DNA of 64,000 nt from Litomosoides sigmodontis (GCA_963070105.1 OY718803.1:11188327-11252326); one strand, 5' to 3'; shown: positions 41,446 through 56,396, counted from the first letter of the stretch. Notes: generated by a model not told the origin, from the letters alone. Made by a program: numbers and translations.

Positions 41446-42832
41446 TCATTTTATCAAGTAATGGAATCTTTCGAGGGCCTTCCTTAAGTATTCCAGTTGG
41501 CTTGTTTGGAGCTGAAAAAAGTGAACTATGCGATTTCCACTTGGAATTTTAATGCACTGAATTCGTTTCTAAAAATTAACGAGAAAAACCTGCGCATTTT
41601 TATGTCAAAATCATTTTATTTTTATATTGTATAACTACCGAGTGATAGTTTGTTGACCCGTGCTTTAAATTCTGATTTTAATATGTTACCTGTGGCGGGT
41701 CTCGCGCTACTCGACGACTATTACTTTTACCGTATATTACGGTGTTTTCTGGTAGCTCTTCTTTTATCATTGCCATGCAATTAGTACCAATGAAGCAGCC
41801 TCGCGTAACCGCTGTATTAGGACCAACCTGACATCGTACGCCAAAAACATTATTGTCGCCAATCTTTGTAGCATGAACAACTGGAATAGTGCAATGCTTT
41901 AGTACAACTAAGTCGAAAATCAATTTCGGAACTTCAAGAAGACTAGCATAATATAAATATTATTTTGAAGTTCCACTCACCAGATCCAATTTCGAAAACA
42001 TTGTCACGGCCAATTGATAGTGTATGGCCATTTTCGTTCCTAAAACAGCAAGAGGTTAAAAGAAAGATTTTGTGTCTATTTCAAAGATATTCTTCAGAAT
42101 ATTCGAATGGCTTAAGCTCGCTTACAAGTTTTCAATAACGCAGGTTTCCTCGATGTTATTATTTTCTCCGATAACGATGGGTCCATTTGTAGCGCGTATA
42201 ACGGCGGTTGGATGAACAACGGTACCTAAATGTATTTTAATTAAATGTATTTTTATTACAATCTATAAATCGTTTACCTCTTAGAAGTCAGAATTCTCAT
42301 TAACAGAGCAAAATGGCCATTCCAAAAAAGGATTCTAAAGTACTTTATAGAATCCTCAGCAGTCCAATAAAAAGACAAACAAATGAAGGATTAGATGGTA
42401 AGTTCAAAGAAATAAACAATACCATTATGGAGTACATGAATGGAAACCACGTATGTGAAGTCATATATAGCACTTACAGGCGGAAGGTAAGCAAGTGTTT
42501 AAAAAAAAATGCAATATTTATTGTATGAGCGATACCTGAACCAATCGTTATATCTCCTTCAAGGATTGCTTCTTTACATACAACAGCATCTGGCGCTATC
42601 GTAAATCTGTAACTAAATTTTAATGGATTTAATTTTAAGTTATTCATTTTCAAACTGTGTGAAATAAGAATTGGAAGAGAAGTGAAATATCTTACTTCTT
42701 CATAGATTATAAAAGGAAGCAAGCTTGCTGAAAAACACAGCTCTTTCGAACTCACTTTCATATAAGTAGAAAAAATCCTTCATCTCCAAGCAAAAAAAAT
42801 GAAAGAAAAACTTACTTATTTTCAACAGTCAT
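41446..42832 (-). CDS. dnc-6: Dynactin subunit 6 (p27), left-handed beta-helix
   Basis: Six exons (42816-42832, 42536-42606, 42126-42225, 41981-42039, 41690-41907, 41446-41511) give a complete protein of about 177 residues against about 190 in mammals. Hexapeptide-type turns of a left-handed beta-helix run through it (ILEGDITIGSG, GPIVIGENNNIEE, LSIGRDNVFEIGS, ATKIGDNNVFGVRCQVG), followed by CFIGTNC, PENTVIYGKSNSRRV and a C-terminal helix LEYLRKALERFHYLIK that matches the human tail. DCTN6 pairs with DCTN5 in the pointed-end complex that caps the Arp1 filament of dynactin and adapts dynein to cargo. The first exon is only 17 bp, and an AG lies one base before its ATG, so trans-splicing is possible. 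All junctions keep phase. Confidence 0.95.
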
Positions 42833-44520
42833 CCTATCAAAGTTCAATCGGAATGAACATGAGGAGTAGTAATCTCACAAATCCTGCGATAACTATTGCT
42901 CATTGCAGTCATGTATCAACAATCTGAGCAAATTTCCGCGCAAAGTAATGTGACAAAGCGTGGAAAAAGCGGAAAAGTCACCCGAAAGACTTCCGGTGTC
43001 AGGAATCCCGGTCGAGGATAATAGCTATATGGTAGACTGATCTGATGGTAGTAATTTGCGGCCGCGGCACAAGGTAGACTGGAAAATCTCTCACTTTTAG
43101 GAAATGTGACCCAAGCGGGGAATGGGACTGGTACGGTTTCTCAACACGCTTATCGCATAAGCTCTTGAAGAAAAACAAGCCCAGCTAACTTCTGAAGCTG
43201 AGTCTAATTTAATGGGTCCAATGCAGTCTGCAATGGACGCCTTTGATTACGAAATAGTACATTCTTCTGCATAGAGGTATCACGTCTTTTGGAAATAAAT
43301 TCCAATTTCAGAGTAGAATTGAAACAAGGTCCGCTTACTATTGTTTTTACTGACACACCAGGATACTTTTTTTACCTTAATTTAAACTCCAAATCTAAAC
43401 TTTGATTTCTATGTGTTGAAATCTAACATTTTGCAGGTCAATTTGCTCTTCATGTTTGCTTTGGTAGAGCGCCTTTTAGCTTTTTGGAGATTTCACAATG
43501 CTAGAATTTTAAATTAGTATACAAATGTTGCAATCCTACCACTTCTAGACTCCTATCGCAATGAGCCTCAGGTTCGTTTACAGGTGGCACTTAACAAAAG
43601 CCACTATCCAATTTTATTCGCGATTATAATTAGGATGCAGAACAGCTTTTTACATAATATATTTTATTTGCAAAGTGAATATTTCAGTAATTACAGAAGC
43701 ATAAAGTAATATGAAGGTATATCACTGTATTATAGTAATCAAGTTATAAGCTCACTGTGATTTTCATTGACGGCGGAATGCCTTTCAGTGGCATTACTTC
43801 TATCACACCAGAAAGACACAGGATTATTTGTATTCTCTATAAAAGCAATTGCTCTTGATGAAACTTCGAGTAAGTATATTGGTAACACATGATAATACTG
43901 GGAAAGTTCTTTTAAAGCAATAATTAAACATTAAAAACTTTAAAAAAATACTTCTAAAGTTCGAATTTGAAGTATTAAAATATTATAAAAGAACTTCTAG
44001 TCCATGTTAAAAGGGTCATTAGTTGTTTCTTTTTATATTCGGACATGAACTTGATGCAACATTTGAATATCAGATGTATCCCTCCATGTACATCACAATC
44101 GAGCACAAACAATATGAAAATAAACAAATTATCATAGATAATGTGTGGAATGTTCATCATACAATGTGTGAAATGTCAAATATGTCAATAACAATTTCAA
44201 AATTCAATTTGAAAGTATCTTCAAAGACTTGGTAGGCACCATTAGTTTAAAATTCACAAGAACAAAACAGATATTACCCTGCTAGAAATCAATCACAAGA
44301 TATGCTTAAATAAGTTTCGATTGAGTGAGCGAAATCGCTGCTGCACTGGTAGACTGCTTCGCGTACTTCCGGGACACTGTATAATCTTCTTAGGGCATTA
44401 TTGTTAAAATTTAGTGCCTGATTAAATGTAATTAATTATTAAGCTGGAAGAAAATCCTGAATAATATTTGAACAAGAACAGAACAACGAACATCAGAAAT
44501 GCGGCGTATTTACCAAAAAA
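42833..44520. other. Intergenic, with a GC-richer stretch
   Basis: Mostly AT-rich and without exons. The part 42950-43210 is GC-richer, includes a NotI-type GCGGCCGC and two GGTAGACTG copies, and may be an old repeat fragment. Nothing else stands out. Confidence 0.4.
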
Positions 44521-45537
44521 TTATATGAAATCGTATAGCTTTATCATAACTAATAAAATAATGTAGAAACTAACGTATGAAAACCCAACATCGCGTGAAC
44601 TAAAAGTGTTTTCGGTTAACGTATTGTTGAAGTCCTCGCACTCGCCAGTGCTTTCGGTTAAGGTATTGACATGCTTGCAACTATAATCAACTGACTCACT
44701 TCCATACAAAAGCCTTGCATTACAATCCTGCATTAGCGGAACTATCGTTTGTCTAACAACACACCAGTGCACATTATATCGCTTTTCCAACGATGCAAAT
44801 TTTTTGAGAGGTCTAAAAAAAATGAAAAAAATTCACCATCAACAGTTCTCCATTTCTTCTAGATGCGGATAAAAACAAAAGAACCAGTACCACCACTGGG
44901 TGAACATTCCTCGTACTGCGATGTCCTTCAGATCTTGCTTAGTCCATAGAACATAGAGAAAATTGAACCAATCAACTAACCTTGACACCCAGACGTTATA
45001 TGAAAAGTTAGCTCGCAATCCAGGACACGGGAAAAAAATACCCACTTGTCCTACATCGTCCGAATAACCGATCACATGCTCATGACTTCTATTTATTCCA
45101 TTTGGGAAATAGAGAAGTGTCTTCACCTTAAATTATGCACAGAATTAACATATAGAATTGCACAAAAACAATGAAGGTGATAGACACAAACTATCTTCAT
45201 AACCTTATCCTCGGTAATTATGTATCCAACCTACAAAACTTAGAGTAAACATTGATGAACATATTAATGATAATACCTGCACATTTCCACGTAATGTAAC
45301 TGATGTTTGTAGTACGGGTTCAATTTTTTCGCGGTAAACAACAACATCACCACTTTCCACCTCCATCTGAATCCAATCACCAAGTCTTAGATACTGTGAT
45401 GATATCGGTGCAACGTCTTGAAAGACAAGCGCTTTCTCCTGATGAACATTAAGAGGCCAGACAGTAATTAAATTTCCCAATATTCGGGTAATAACCCCTT
45501 TTTGGGTAGTGCTTGTGACAGGGCCATTATTCATCAT
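44521..45537 (-). CDS. Unrecognised nematode protein, four exons
   Basis: Exons 45277-45537, 45204-45230, 44981-45126 and 44521-44812 join in phase to about 240 residues. I recognise no family. The first 87 residues are a beta-rich-looking block (TQKGVITRILGNLITVW, LGDWIQMEVESGDVVVY) that could be a small barrel of the OB/S1 kind, but this is only an impression. The middle holds YFPNGINRSHEHVIGYSDD and a region with conserved-looking aromatic residues; the end has several Cys and Asn-X-Thr sites and a hydrophobic tail (SFYIILLVMIKLYDF) that may be a membrane anchor or intron read-through after the donor near 44574. No signal peptide is visible. The ATG follows TTTTTTCCAG by nine bases, a strong trans-splice-like context. 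Same strand as the dynactin gene, 1.7 kb upstream of it. Confidence 0.7.
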
Positions 45538-48500
45538 TTTTGTCTCACTGGAAAAAATATATGTCTCGACTCGTTATCTTACGACTACTGTCCATAGTGT
45601 GAATATCATTGTTGTGATCTCACGACTGCCTGAAATTTTAATTGTAAGTAAAGCACCAAATCATAGCGTTTAGGGTCGAAGGTTAGTGGTCATTAGTTCC
45701 CGAGGCACCCCACTGCTAACTCCACGTGACCTTACCTCAGCACCCAGAATGCTTTGATCACCCCTCATCAAAAAGCGTGACACTGTGCAACATTCAAATC
45801 CCTCAGTTTTCGTACCTTAGCAGAAGAACAATTGCTTAATTTTGATACCATTTCATTGATCGCCCTCCTTCTTCTCTTCTCTCTCCTCAAATTCTCATTT
45901 AATTATTTTGAAATCACAAAAAGGTGTACAGCAATGTTTGCGACTTTTTTCAGGAAATTTCACTTATGTATTTTTTCGCCGCTTTCTTTTGTTTTCATTT
46001 ATTTTCAGCTTTTGTTTTAAAATTTTTCTTTCTGTTTTCTTTTGAAATGTCAAATTATTGCTAAATAATTCAAATTTCCTTATCTTTCTTTTGTCCTTTT
46101 CATTTTTTTTTCTTAAAACCTTCCTAACTTTTTTCGACTCTTGGCGAATAGCAAAAGCTCTTCCCCAATTGCACAACATTTGTACTACAGAAAACTGTAA
46201 TGTCATATTATTTCGTTGCATTTTCAAGCTGCTAAGGGGATTATAGTGGTTTCATTTTTCTCGTTACCTAAGTCACCGTCACATCGTACGCTTCACTTCC
46301 AGCTGTGGTACCACAGCGATCAACGACCAGTTCAGTCCTGCTACGGGAAGCGAGCAAATATTCCTGTTTTCTACGTCATTTTAATTTAAAATGATTTTTT
46401 ACAATTTCTTTCCTTTCTGCCTCTCTTCTCCCCTCATCTCTTCCAATTACACATTTTTCTCACTTCTTCCTTTGTTTGCTTTCCAGCATTTCCGTTCAAT
46501 ATGAAATATAAATGAAATACTTTGTAAAACATTTTGTAAGTGCTAATGAATAAATTTAATTCTTTCCATAGCAGAATTTAATGCTGCCATTGAATTTTAG
46601 TGAAAACTAAAAGAGGTAAAGTGTGAGAGTGAATATTTCGACGCAAATGTAACTTTTCACTCCAGTAGTAGTTCTCTTAATTCAATTCAATTCAGTGCTA
46701 CGTTAGAAAGATTTGCCGTTTTTAGTCCTAGAAGAATTTGAAATGTAAATTAGTTGTCCGTTTTTTATCACTTCGTCAGCAAGCATATGGAGCGAACGAA
46801 GGAAAGAAAGAATTCGGACATTTTTATCAGTCAATGAACCAACTGGAAGCTCTGTTCACAAGATGTTTTCGAATCAATTTGTTACACTAATTATCATATT
46901 ATTTGAATTTATAGAGCAGTGATTTACCAAGCAAATAAGAATTTGCATGAAATTACTGATTGCTTCAATCGTTTAAAGTATTCACTTTAAAAAATACAAA
47001 TTATTGATTGAATTTTGGCAAAGCTGAACAGTTTTTCGTGATTTTTTAAGGTGTCACTTTTCATTTGTTAAAATTAATGTTTTTTTAGGCAATAATTTCT
47101 GATTAACTTACTGATAAGAAGTGTAAGCTTTATAGGCTAGGGGAAAGTGATGTACGAGTGCTGTTAAAATTATTAATGATGCATTTAAAATTTGCAAACC
47201 TAAAGAGCTAGTCTTTTCGGTTGGTGAAAAATTTTCCACCGAGCAGAGGAAGGAATGAAGGATTGATGAACGTGTAAAAAGTGCTTCATGGTAAATTCTT
47301 GTTGACTGCATGTGGTAAGACCAGTTTTTAACAGTGAAAATGAAAAAATCCTAAAATCTCTCATTTCTCTCCTTTTGAAATCTCTTCCTCACATCCTCTT
47401 TTCTACTAACCATCCTCTCTCTGAGACGCTCTTTGAAGTGTCGAGTAATTTTATGAAAGCTTAATTATCGCTTTTTTCCTTCGCTCTTTAAAATGACCAG
47501 TACTTTTTACATGTCATTGATGTAGTTATGATCCGGTATAACAAGCCATCCTTTTATTTCCCTCAGTCCTTTTTCTCAAATTGCCTAGCGCAACCTCTGA
47601 CCTTTAGAAGCATCTTTCTCCGTAGAAACCATTGAACTGATTACATTTCACTTTTACTTTTTACTTTAACTTTTGCTTGTTACTACACTGTTACGCTGCA
47701 ATGCACGTCGAATATTTCTTCTTCCTTTCCTTTTTTTGCTCTGAAAACTGCTTTCTTTCGACAAATTAATGCATCGAAATGTGCGCATATGTTATAACTG
47801 ATACTGCTGAAATGCTATCAAAGGTAAGTGATAAGCCATTGAACAGTGCTGCTCGTATTATCAGTTGTTATCATTTGCATATTTTGTTGAATTCAGTGAA
47901 AGCAGAAACTTCGTTGACATTAACAAGTTGCACAAGCAAATGAAAAAAAAAATTTACTAATACAGCTGAACCAATGTTTCTAAATGCACACGCAGACCCA
48001 GACAGAGGGCGAAAGAGAGAGGGGGAAGAGGCAGAGAGAGAGAGAGGGGGGAGAGAGAGATTTCGAGAGTTCTCACCACACCGCTGTGATCATTTCGACG
48101 GTGCTTGTTTTAATTCGCTGATGCATTCCACGGTGGCAGCGTTACTGTTTCAATCATTGAATGTGTTCGCCGCTATCACTTTGCATACCACCGTTCTTAT
48201 TACATACTGCTAGAACACAGTAATTGATTGATTGATCGATCGATCGATCGATCGATTAATTAGATAATCATTTTCAACACTATTGCAGTTTTCAATCGCT
48301 TAGGATGCTATTTGTGATAAGTTAAATAAATCAAATATGTACTTATGTAATTTCAAAGGAAAACATTTAGAGAATTTAATCTAATCATTGGCTATAAGTT
48401 TCTCTGCAAGTGAACCTGATAGTTTATCGATCGATAATATTTCATTTTTATTTGCATACTACTTTTTTTGCCGTTAGGGATTGACGAGAAGAAATTCGAG

Positions 48501-50073
48501 GAAGATTTTTCTAAAAGATATAAAACTCAATGAGACCGTTTTTTTAATTTCCATTGATTTATCCGGAAATTAAGATTAATTTTCATGTGTAATTCTATTC
48601 AAATTAATTCCTTGGAATAAACTAAGCTAACCAATCATCAATTATTGAACCGTCGATTGCACTGAATGAATTTTTTGTTCAATTTCGCTTCGATGCGTTG
48701 AATGTTTTGTTGATATTAGAAAACATGTTTAGGACACCTTTCTGCTGGCTGTTGAATTTCAAACTTTTTTTGTTCATCCTTTCATATTAAATTCTATCGC
48801 ATATATTTTACTTTTCTAGCTTTACAGTTTGTCCTGCTCCGCTTCAGTCCTTGTCTGTCGTCTTTCTTCCTCTTCCAACGTTTCGATAAGATCTCAACTT
48901 TCAAAATGAACAAAAAATTAGAAAAATTAAATTCTTAATTATGTCATTTTAACTCGGAACCTTCGAGGGCTGAAGAGTTTCAAAGTTCACTGTGGTACAT
49001 TAAAAATTTTTGAATAATACGGGAATTCGACGAAATTACTTTTCCTTCCCTTCAACTTTTTAACTTATTAAACAGGTTCAAGCATGCAGCATTGAGGAAC
49101 ACCTGTTTTGTGGAAGGGAAGAGTGTTTCAAGTCCTCCTCCGGTAGGGTCAATTTGATTTGAAGCGAACGCCAATTTAGACTGTGCTTTTCTGTTTTTCT
49201 CTTTTCATTCACTTTACTGTAACATTTCTGAAATTCATGAATTCGATATTAATCTTTAAATATTAATTGAATGAAACATTAAATTTAAACATTAATTAAA
49301 TTAATTAAATGGTTGAATGGATGGCTGGGGAAGAAAATGATGGAGTTTATTTAGATAGCGAATAAATGATTCACTTGCAAGTAATTGTCCAAAGACCTCC
49401 ATCCATCATTTCATCACATTGTCCGCTATTCCCGAATTTTTCGTTTAAAAAAATCGTAAACATTATGTTGCGGCATTTCATGGAGGCATTGAAACTTTCA
49501 TCCATCAAACGATGATTAAACATTTGTATAATAATGGCAAAAATAAATCAATAAATAGCAAGGCTTCCTTGGACAGCATAATTGTTCGATGAAAGTAATT
49601 CCTTTACTTTTCACTAAAATTATAGGCAAACATAGTAAGTCAAAATTGATTTTGTAGTTTACTTGCGACAAAAACACTATGATAAATATCGCATAGCTGT
49701 AAATTATTCGAAGGGTGCTAATTCAACGTTGTAGTGGCTAATAAGTGAACACTACGAAATGGCATGGATGTTACTCACATGCTTCAGTTTATTTGTTAGA
49801 ATTTAATTATTAATTAATTTGCTCATTCAATTTATTCGTTTGCTTGTTTACACTGAAATTGCTTTCCACGCGATCTGTCTGCCTATTTTACCAGGATTTT
49901 TTTGAGAGCGTTCAACGTGCTAACGCATCGCTTGTTATTTCAACACTTCCCGAAATGTTGACGTCAATGAATTTGTATTTTACAAATACAAATTAATCAA
50001 TGGAAGGCCACTAGCGCCACGAAAAAAACAGTGCTACCCAAGCAACCATATGGCTCATTAGGCTCTTTTTATT

Positions 50074-50362
<289 letters not shown>

Positions 50363-52337
50363 ATCTCTCTGTGGAATTGAATTTACATGTTTTCATCTTC
50401 CTCTGTCTATTTCTATCACAAATGTACAGAACGAAATTCCTTTATCACAATTCATTGTCACTTTTTTCTATAAGTATTTAATTTTCGCGCTCACTAATTT
50501 CGGTTTTCACCTGCTAATCGAACTTTTTTACATTTCAAAAAACAGTTTCAATTTCCAGTGGTCACTAATACTTAACACTTCCTTCGTAAAATTTCAAACA
50601 TTTTTGAAAATAAATCTGATATTAATGTTGGGAAGGGAATAAAAGTATGCAATTTAAATGTTAGAAGTTAGAGTGATGCGGAAAATTTTAAATATTGGAA
50701 ATAATTAGTCATCAATTCGGAAATTTCAAAAAATCGCTTTTAATACTTTGCTTAAAATTATTAATAAATATACTCTGAATGGTGATGGCAATTAAGATGA
50801 AAGTAACTGCTTATTTTTTGAAAAAATTCCTTCAATTTTCAGCGCAATGTGAATTTCTTATTGAAAAAATTTTTATTTGTTTAAATCCTCCAAAGTATTA
50901 TTAGGTTTTTTTTGCCTTTTAAAAATTAATTTAAATTCCTTAAATTCGTTTTTTTCAGTTTAAACGATTTAAAACGATGTATTTCTTTTCTCTTTGATCA
51001 AATTTGTTACCTTAAAATTGCACCTGAAAAATCTTTGAAGTATTTGGAATTTGATCGTTCAGTTTGAAAAAATTTTTTGGTAATTTTGTTTGAATTGAAG
51101 CATTGCCTTTCATTTTTAGTTTGGGTGAGTAAACTGTCAGAAGTGAGTGGAGAAAAAAATTGAGCGAATCTGTTCTACCTTTTTATTTAAACATTTTATG
51201 CAATTTAATTTAATTTACTCATTCCTTGCCCCACCTCCTAAGTATCTTAATTTAATTTAATTCATTTTAAATTTCATTCCTATCTATCCATCGATTATTC
51301 ATTCCATTTCTCAACAATTTTCATCGCAAGGCAGGAATCATTCTTTGCGAAATTATTTCTGTTTGAAATGAGAAGGTAATGATTGGGAGGGAAGCTTTTA
51401 GCACAATTCACTAATAAACTGAATGCATACGTACACGTACGTAGTTATCCTCCTTCTACGTCTGCTCTACTTACTAACTTACTAACTCACATAGTTATTA
51501 CAAATGTTAATCTCTAAAGTTTGAAATGAAAACTAGCAAGAGTGATCTGATCTGAAGGAATAGGGGAAGGAGTCACGTGTGTCGTGAAGTAATATGAAAG
51601 TGAACTAACTCAAATTCAACAACTCAAGTGCAAATGCAATTTTTAATTTTTATTTTCCATACGAAAGCTTCCCGCCGCTTGTTGCATTTTTAAATGTTTT
51701 TTGCGTGTGCAAGCAACAGCAGCGCGGAAACATTTCATTTGCTATCTTTCATACATCGTGCGTTCTCGCCGCTCTTATTTGTTTTCCTAAATCATGTGAT
51801 TTGATCGATTGATTATATTTCAAAATATATTTGCTAACAACAATTTACGTTAATAATTCCCTTTTCGGCAGGAAACCTTCCGCTAATTCTTCCAGCTAAT
51901 TTTTGTGGGAAAATTTATTTTATCGATAAATCAATTCGCCTTTTAAGTTTGTAGTGAAAATTAAACGACAAATTTATGGGAATCAAATTAAATTCTTTAT
52001 CCAAAGTTTTATCAGACAAAACAATAAATTTTGTGTCCTTTATTACTGAACCGAACGTATATTGGTTGGCGGAATGGAATGTCTCGAGAATTTATCTTAT
52101 ATTTCACAGCTCTAATTCATATTCGTCAATTTCGGAAATGTATCCATTCAAAGTGCACACACAGGGAGAGGGGAATGGAGGGATAGAGGGAGGGAGCGAG
52201 AGAGAGAGAGAGAGAAGTGAATGTGACGATAATAATATCCGCAAATATAAGGACTATGCTAACCGATTGATAATGGCTGCTCAACAAAGACAAAGGACAA
52301 ACAAGCCAGCCATCTTAGACAAATATTAAACAACCAC

Positions 52338-52340
<3 letters not shown>

Positions 52341-52374
<34 letters not shown>
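52341..52374. repeat. (GT)n microsatellite
   Basis: Seventeen GT units, trailing into imperfect TCTGTG units up to about 52400. Confidence 0.9.
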
Positions 52375-52375
<1 letters not shown>

Positions 52376-54077
52376 TGTGTTTGTCTGTGTCTGTCTGTGT
52401 GCAATAATTGTTAAATTCGCAATTTATAATTTATTCATCATCTTCACAACACATCATCTAACGGTAAAGTAATATAATTTTAGATTTACCACTTTCCATT
52501 TACTGCATTCGATAGCATTTCGGATGTTCTTTTTTTCTCATTGGAAAGCTCTACCATATATTTCTCGAGAGGATTTCCGGATTCATTCCAAGCATGCAAT
52601 ACTAATTTTAACGCTTTCATCCTGACTGACTATGGCCTGACGCATTCAGGCATTTTCTGATCAGTGTGATATTTTGTTTTCAAGAAAGGATCATACTGAA
52701 TCGTTCGTTCAGTTTTTAGGGTCTCATGAAGCATTCAAACAGAAGTCATTGTGATTTATGTTTGGTCGGAAAAGGTGAACATTTCCTATTAACCTGAATT
52801 TATTTACGTCGTTATCATGTCTGTCCTTTTTCCATTCATTCATCCCATTTTTAACAGAGTTATTTAAATGTGACATTTTGAGGAAGCGGACGATACGGAT
52901 GCGTTGACCGAAATAGGTAATTTCATCTTCCGTTTTTACAATTTCCTTCCTCCCAAACGCAGAAACAGTATTCTGGTTGAGGTTAATAGTTCAGTGCTCA
53001 TTTCCCTAATTTTTTTTCTTGCATATTTTTATTTCATTCCATTTCATAGAAATTTACCGTGTCGCATCATTTGCCTATTGAAATTTAATATTATTTGACA
53101 CTTTAGCAGCTGATTGTTTATGTACCTCATTATAGTAGTAATGTAATTCAGTCAATCAGGAAAATTAACTCGTCGGCCTTGTTATCGATTTTTTAAAATT
53201 TATTTAAATTGCTCCTATCAAAAATGAACTTAACACATATTACTATCATTTGCATTCACACACTCATGGAAATGTGCATGGAACTTTCACCTAAAAGTCT
53301 TTGCCTCTGATTTGATGCAACTTTCTGACTTAATGAAATTAATATGATTTCCGATTTTCACGCATTAATGTGTGAATATCGAATTTCGTTTTTTAAATTA
53401 CACATTCAGACAATGTTTATTCTTCACTTAAAAAGTCGCTTACTTTACTCTTGTCAGCTGATCCTCTACCACTTCATGCTAGAAATTAAAGCATCCATTC
53501 ATTCCACCAATTCCTTCCATTTCATCCAGTCATTCATTTCATTTCTTTCCCTCTCATATCTCTCCCTTGATGAATTAATTCTTTTCTTTGAGCAACTCTT
53601 TCCTTGTTCCTCTTCTTCTTTTTTTTCTTTCGCTTCCTTTCACTTAGTGCAAATTTCAAAAGTAAAAAAACGAAAATGAAAAACAAACAGAGAAAAGACA
53701 AAATGAATATCTATCAATCTTAGCCATTGCCTTAATAATATACGTTGTAATGTGCCTTTGTGATTGCATCGCAAATATTTCTTCCTTTCCTTCCACCTTT
53801 TCTCTCTCTTTACTTCTTCCCTCCTTCTCCCCAATGTTTATTATCACTCCTATCATCACCCTTTTACTACCTCCTCCTTATGATTTGCCATTATCATTAT
53901 CACTTATCACGTTTATCCATCGATTTTACAGTACGAGTTGTTTGCTGAACGTTTAACTGTTAGCGTCGATGGCGATATTTCTTACATGTCTGAATCCGTT
54001 TGCGGGATGTTTCGCCACATCCTTTATGACCACCTCAGTAATTGGTGGAGAAATTTGAAAGCGACGAAAGGACTAGC

Positions 54078-56396
54078 ATGTTCAATTGGTCTTTGTCCAT
54101 TTCATCCGCGACATTAAAATCTGTTAAATCGTAAGTTCTTCCTCGCCTACTTTTGAGCAGCACTGATGACAGTGTTGTTGTAAGCTGAAATTGCCTTCAT
54201 TTTATTACATTGTTACTGCTAGTGGTGAGTGACATGCGCGCAAAAGGCACGCAAACAAATCAATTCCCTTAAAAAGTTAAATTTTAATCACAGAATATGT
54301 TTACTACTGCTATAGCACTGTATATTCATGCATTTGTGCGTGCATAATATATTTCAATTATTTTAATTAAAACGTACAGCTGTTACTGTTATGCCGTCTG
54401 ATAACGATACTCTTGTAATTGATATGATTTTTGTGTAATTGATATTGCTACATGAAATCTGGAAGGTCACCTGGACAAGTGAATCCATAGATTTGCAAGT
54501 TGCAGGTTAACACCGTCAACATCATCATCATTTAGTCGAGCGTTTCGTGAGAATATCACACGTTCGCAATTTTATCATTCACTCACGTCACTTGATAAAA
54601 CGAAATTATGGAGTAAATTTTACGTGGATGATGAAGAAAATATCCAGGCATATCTATTCTTTCTTTTGTATATTTTCTCTTTAAAAGAAATTAGCTCTTT
54701 AATTTGTTGTGGTAAATTTCAGTTTTTGCTTTGAAATCTTTTAAGAAAGTACTGGACGCAGTATCGGTGGATCAGAAAGTAATCACCAATCCGCACTCAA
54801 ATCGATGGCGTCGTACGGTAGTAGTAAACCGGAATAATGACGAACCATTTGGTTTTACCATACAAGTAAGAATATGAATGATAACAGGGTAGATCGGGAA
54901 AAACGCAGCATTAAGCTTGTCCGGTTTAGATGAGTGGCAAACTTTTTTTGTGAAATTTTTCAACGGCTAAATTTTTTGCCTGCACACTTGGATGAAGCTT
55001 TTTCGAAATTAATTTTCAGTTTCATTTTTTTTGCAGACGTATTTGCTGAAACGAAAATGTGACGACGTGCCTTCAAAACTGACTTACGTAGACTACGTTC
55101 AACTTGATAGTCCAGCTTCGGATGCCGGTATTCGTGCAGGTATTTTCTTCTCCTTTGCTCCGCTTCCTTCTCGCTGACAATGCGGAATGTTCTGATTTGC
55201 TTAAATTGTAGGCGACGTGATTGTATCAATAAATGGCCATGTTGTGACAGCTATGAGTCATGCGGAATTGGTGAAATTAATCGGTTCATGTCATCAGATG
55301 CGAATGGTTGTGATTTTTCAAAATATTCGACAACGTGTTGAATTAGTTGCCCGAGCGATTAAGTTGCGCAAAATTCTGAACGATAAATTGTATCAATTAA
55401 ATTTGATTGATATTGAAGAACAACGAATTTTAAACAGTTTGTTTTTAGCTCTATTTCTTTCCTACCATAACTTCTCCTTCTCTTCTTTTTCCCCTTCAAT
55501 TATCACTGATCAAAAGAATTAAAATTTTTAAACGAAGGGGAAAAAAATAACAGCCATTTCAATTTTTTCCCTTCAGTTTTGCTTTTTGCTTGCAGTTGTT
55601 TTAGTCGACCGTAGCTCCGTTGCTACTTTTAATAATTTGCTTTTCAGTGCTATTTGTTACTTCTTCAGGGGCCTATTTGCGCTCACTCTCACCGAGCAAA
55701 AAACATTCGCTAACGAATTCGCTCTCATCGACTGGGACATCGTCCATTTCATCGGCTAGTTCAGCTCCTTCGTCCATTAGCAGAATTGCAAACGGCGCCG
55801 AGCGAAGCATTATTCGAATTCCAACGACAGTATCATTAACACATGAAGCAACGGAAATTAGCAGATATCCGCTGAGGCGACCAACAGTCGGCAAATCAAA
55901 TTTTGTAGAAATTTCCAGTTCGAAACAGTCGATGAATTTACGAACGAATCCCTCGAATTCGAATGCTGCAAATGGCGGAACGAAATTAATGCAAGTTCAG
56001 CGAATTTGTTGCAACGAGTCTGACTTGGAACATTTCGATCGTATGAGCTCATCGTCATGTGATGTAGGACGAACTGCTGATTCTTTTGATTGTTTTAGTA
56101 ATTCCTATGACAGTGATACTGGTAATAGTTATATTATTGTTGAAAATGATACTGCTAATGATAGTGATAGTGGAGATGATAGTCATGCCGCTATCAGTGA
56201 TAACAATGAGTTTAATATCTTTAATTCTGTCGTGTTACCGAACAGTATTATGCTAACAACAACGTCGACACCGATTCCCATATCAGAATCAGTGTTCGAT
56301 TCAACGGCGTTCAATCATGTGATTATGTTGGATGACGATGTTATGAGTACTGAGGATGATGGCGATAATGATAAAATAAGGATTTTAAAATTATAG
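54078..56396 (+). CDS. gras-1: GRAS-1/tamalin-CYTIP-like PDZ scaffold protein
   Basis: Six exons (54078-54130, 54506-54612, 54723-54865, 55037-55139, 55212-55436, 55669-56396) join in phase to about 452 residues. After a Ser/Thr-rich N-terminus comes a PDZ domain at about residues 77-165: RRTVVVNRNNDEPFGFTIQ (carboxylate-binding loop FGF), DYVQLDSPASDAGIRAGD, VIVSINGHVVTAMSHAELV. A helical, coiled-coil-like segment follows (VELVARAIKLRKILNDKLYQ) with IEEQRIL. This PDZ-plus-helix order is that of tamalin/GRASP and CYTIP, which tether cytohesins and receptors; C. elegans GRAS-1 limits meiotic chromosome movement. The long last exon is Ser-rich, then Asn/Asp-rich and acidic, and poorly constrained. 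The start is the first ATG in the phase-compatible upstream exon; a longer N-terminus is possible. Confidence 0.88.

Noticed and set aside
47974..48213. 79-residue frame starting in a GA tract
   Set aside because: Arg/Glu/Gly-rich start comes from the GA repeat; no homology or splice support.
52879..52916. Tiny exon-like segment (EADDTDALTEI) before a GTAATT donor
   Set aside because: It could be an upstream exon of the PDZ gene, but it is too short, and no phase-consistent link to 54078 could be shown.
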